Below, one piece after another: positions 62,932-64,000 of a stretch of 64,000 bases of DNA. Under the pieces are notes generated by a model. The model saw only the letters and a list, made by a program, of their open reading frames with translations. It searched no databases and had not been told where the DNA came from. The stretch is from Ensifer sp. WSM1721 (GTDB taxonomy: Bacteria > Pseudomonadota > Alphaproteobacteria > Rhizobiales > Rhizobiaceae), in assembly GCF_000513895.2 (NCBI RefSeq), contig NZ_CP165783.1, forward strand, positions 930,001 through 994,000, in the 5' to 3' direction. Position 1 is the first letter of the stretch. Every line of letters starts with the position of its first letter. The translations under genes were made by a program, and so were the position numbers.

Positions 62932-64000
62932 ATGAATTCGGTTCCGACTAAGATGGCCGCCGTTTTGCTCACCGGGCACGGCGGCTTGGACAAGCTCGTC
63001 TACAGCAGGGAAGTCCCAGTGCCGTCGCCGGCTGCAGGCGAGGTGTTGATCAAGGTCACCGCCTGCGGCATGAACAACACCGACGTCTGGGTGCGCGAAG
63101 GGGCCTATGGCACCGAGGACGATCCCTCCGCCGTCTCGACCTGGCGGCGCCACGGCAACACGCTGACCTTCCCGCGCATCCAGGGTACGGACACGGTCGG
63201 CCATATCGTCGCCGTCGGCGACGGAGTCGAAAAGGCGCGCATCGGCGAGCGCGTCATGGTCGACTTCTCGATCTACAATCGCGACGACGACAGCCTGGCA
63301 GACATCGATTACATGGGCCACGGCCGCGATGGCGGCTATGCCGAATACATGGCGCTTCCGGCCGAAAACGCCCATGTGGTCGCGACGGATCTCACCGACA
63401 TCGAGCTCGCCACCTTTTGCTGCGCTTATCTGACCGGCGAACGGATGCTCGAAAGAGCGAGGCTTGCGGCCGGCGAGCGAGTCCTCGTGACTGGGGCATC
63501 GGGCGGAGTCGGCTCGGCGATCATCCAGCTCGCGCGCGCCCGCGGCGCCATTCCGATCGCCGTTGCGGGTCCGGGCAAGGAAGCCGCGATGCTCGATATC
63601 GGCGCCGAAGCCGTCGTGACCCGCGGCCGGGGTGATCTCTTCGAAGCCGTCAATGAGGCCGTGCATGGCGAGCCGATCGACGTGGTCGCCGATCTCGTCG
63701 GCGGTCCGCTCTTCAACGATCTTCTGAAGATCCTGCGCCCGGAAGGCCGCTATACGACTGCCGGTGCCATCGCCGGACCGGTCGTGAAGCTGGATCTCAG
63801 GACAATGTATCTGAAGCAATTGGAGCTGCACGGATCGAGCCAGGGCAGCCGCGCCGATTTCCGGCGGCTGGTGCGCTATATCGAAGAGAAGAAGGTCCGC
63901 CCGCTCGTCGGCGGCGTCTATCCCCTCTCGGAATTCCACCGGGCGCAGACGGACTTCATGGCGAAAAACTTCGTAGGAAAGCTCGTGGTGGTGCCAGACT
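62932..64000 (+). CDS. MDR-family zinc-type alcohol dehydrogenase/quinone reductase-like protein, cut by window end
   Basis: At least 356 codons, open at the window end; read from the ATG at 62932 (GGAGG 6 nt upstream; 62929 possible). The GroES-like N-terminus has PAAGEVLIKVTACGMNNTDVW, where Asn-Asn replaces the usual catalytic Cys-x-x-D pattern, and the Rossmann motif is VLVTGASGGVGSAIIQLARA. The ending VGKLVVVPD is at the usual C-terminus, so few residues are missing. It follows doeD by 12 bp and is probably co-transcribed. Its place in ectoine catabolism is not known to me. Confidence 0.85.
   Translation, partial: MNSVPTKMAAVLLTGHGGLDKLVYSREVPVPSPAAGEVLIKVTACGMNNTDVWVREGAYGTEDDPSAVSTWRRHGNTLTFPRIQGTDTVGHIVAVGDGVEKARIGERVMVDFSIYNRDDDSLADIDYMGHGRDGGYAEYMALPAENAHVVATDLTDIELATFCCAYLTGERMLERARLAAGERVLVTGASGGVGSAIIQLARARGAIPIAVAGPGKEAAMLDIGAEAVVTRGRGDLFEAVNEAVHGEPIDVVADLVGGPLFNDLLKILRPEGRYTTAGAIAGPVVKLDLRTMYLKQLELHGSSQGSRADFRRLVRYIEEKKVRPLVGGVYPLSEFHRAQTDFMAKNFVGKLVVVPD

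Noticed and set aside
61486..63939. Long open frame (817 codons) on the minus strand
   Set aside because: It is antisense to doeD and the MDR gene, which have clear families and ribosome binding sites. Its protein is low-quality and Arg/Asp/His-rich as expected from high-GC antisense frames.

Overview
The window looks like accessory replicon DNA from a Sinorhizobium/Ensifer-type alphaproteobacterium (order Hyphomicrobiales). The evidence is uniformly high-GC coding sequence, many ABC transporters, the ehu/eut/doe ectoine-catabolism cluster in the order known from the S. meliloti megaplasmid pSymB, EcfG/RpoE2-type general-stress promoters (GGAAC-N18-TT), and a dispersed bipartite hairpin element of the kind common between rhizobial genes. 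Species and replicon are inferences. I saw no rRNA, tRNA, replication, transposase or CRISPR features.

Layout. 1-4.8 kb: a periplasmic sugar-binding protein and its (partial) ABC ATPase, divergent from a GAF histidine kinase/LuxR-type regulator pair. 4.9-8.8 kb: a remnant of an RND efflux gene, a membrane acyltransferase with SGNH domain, and an RTX calcium-binding protein. 9.0-21.6 kb: two divergent operons forming a catabolic cluster of undefined substrate. One encodes a pyruvate-dependent aldolase family protein, a cytosolic BNR/sialidase-like propeller protein, an Fe-dependent alcohol dehydrogenase and a PdxA2-type dehydrogenase. The other encodes a five-gene oligopeptide-type ABC importer, a DUF1537 four-carbon-acid kinase and a FadR/GntR regulator. 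21.7-25.4 kb: a small group of genes (DUF982, DUF4142, DUF1614, FAD oxidoreductase-Rieske), three of which have general-stress promoter matches. 25.6-36.4 kb: kup potassium transporter, a TetR/MFS pair with four regularly spaced operators, DUF427, a GFA protein, a CPA1 antiporter, argP/argO, a frameshifted LysE gene, a second aldolase family gene, a membrane protein and a VOC protein.

36.8-42.3 kb holds a signalling operon: a secreted haem-c Tll0287-like protein, a double-receiver hybrid kinase, a single-domain response regulator and a HisKA-receiver-adenylate cyclase fusion. It could convert a periplasmic redox or ligand signal into cAMP. 42.4-48.2 kb holds a nickel/metallophore-type ABC importer (binding protein, two permeases, one fused double ATPase) behind two Zur-like boxes, followed by a C45 acyltransferase/hydrolase with its own apparently leaderless promoter. 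48.6-49.1 kb is a BON-domain protein.

49.2-64 kb is the ectoine/5-hydroxyectoine system: EhuABCD import; EutABC, DoeA and DoeB convert the substrate to diaminobutyrate; DoeD and DoeC convert this to aspartate; EnuR (MocR type) and DoeX (Lrp/AsnC type) regulate. A small gene with a perfect stress promoter sits inside this cluster, and an MDR oxidoreductase runs off the window end. The best candidates for undescribed biology are the 9-21.6 kb catabolic cluster, the haem-to-cAMP signalling operon, and the Zur-like-box importer with its acyltransferase.
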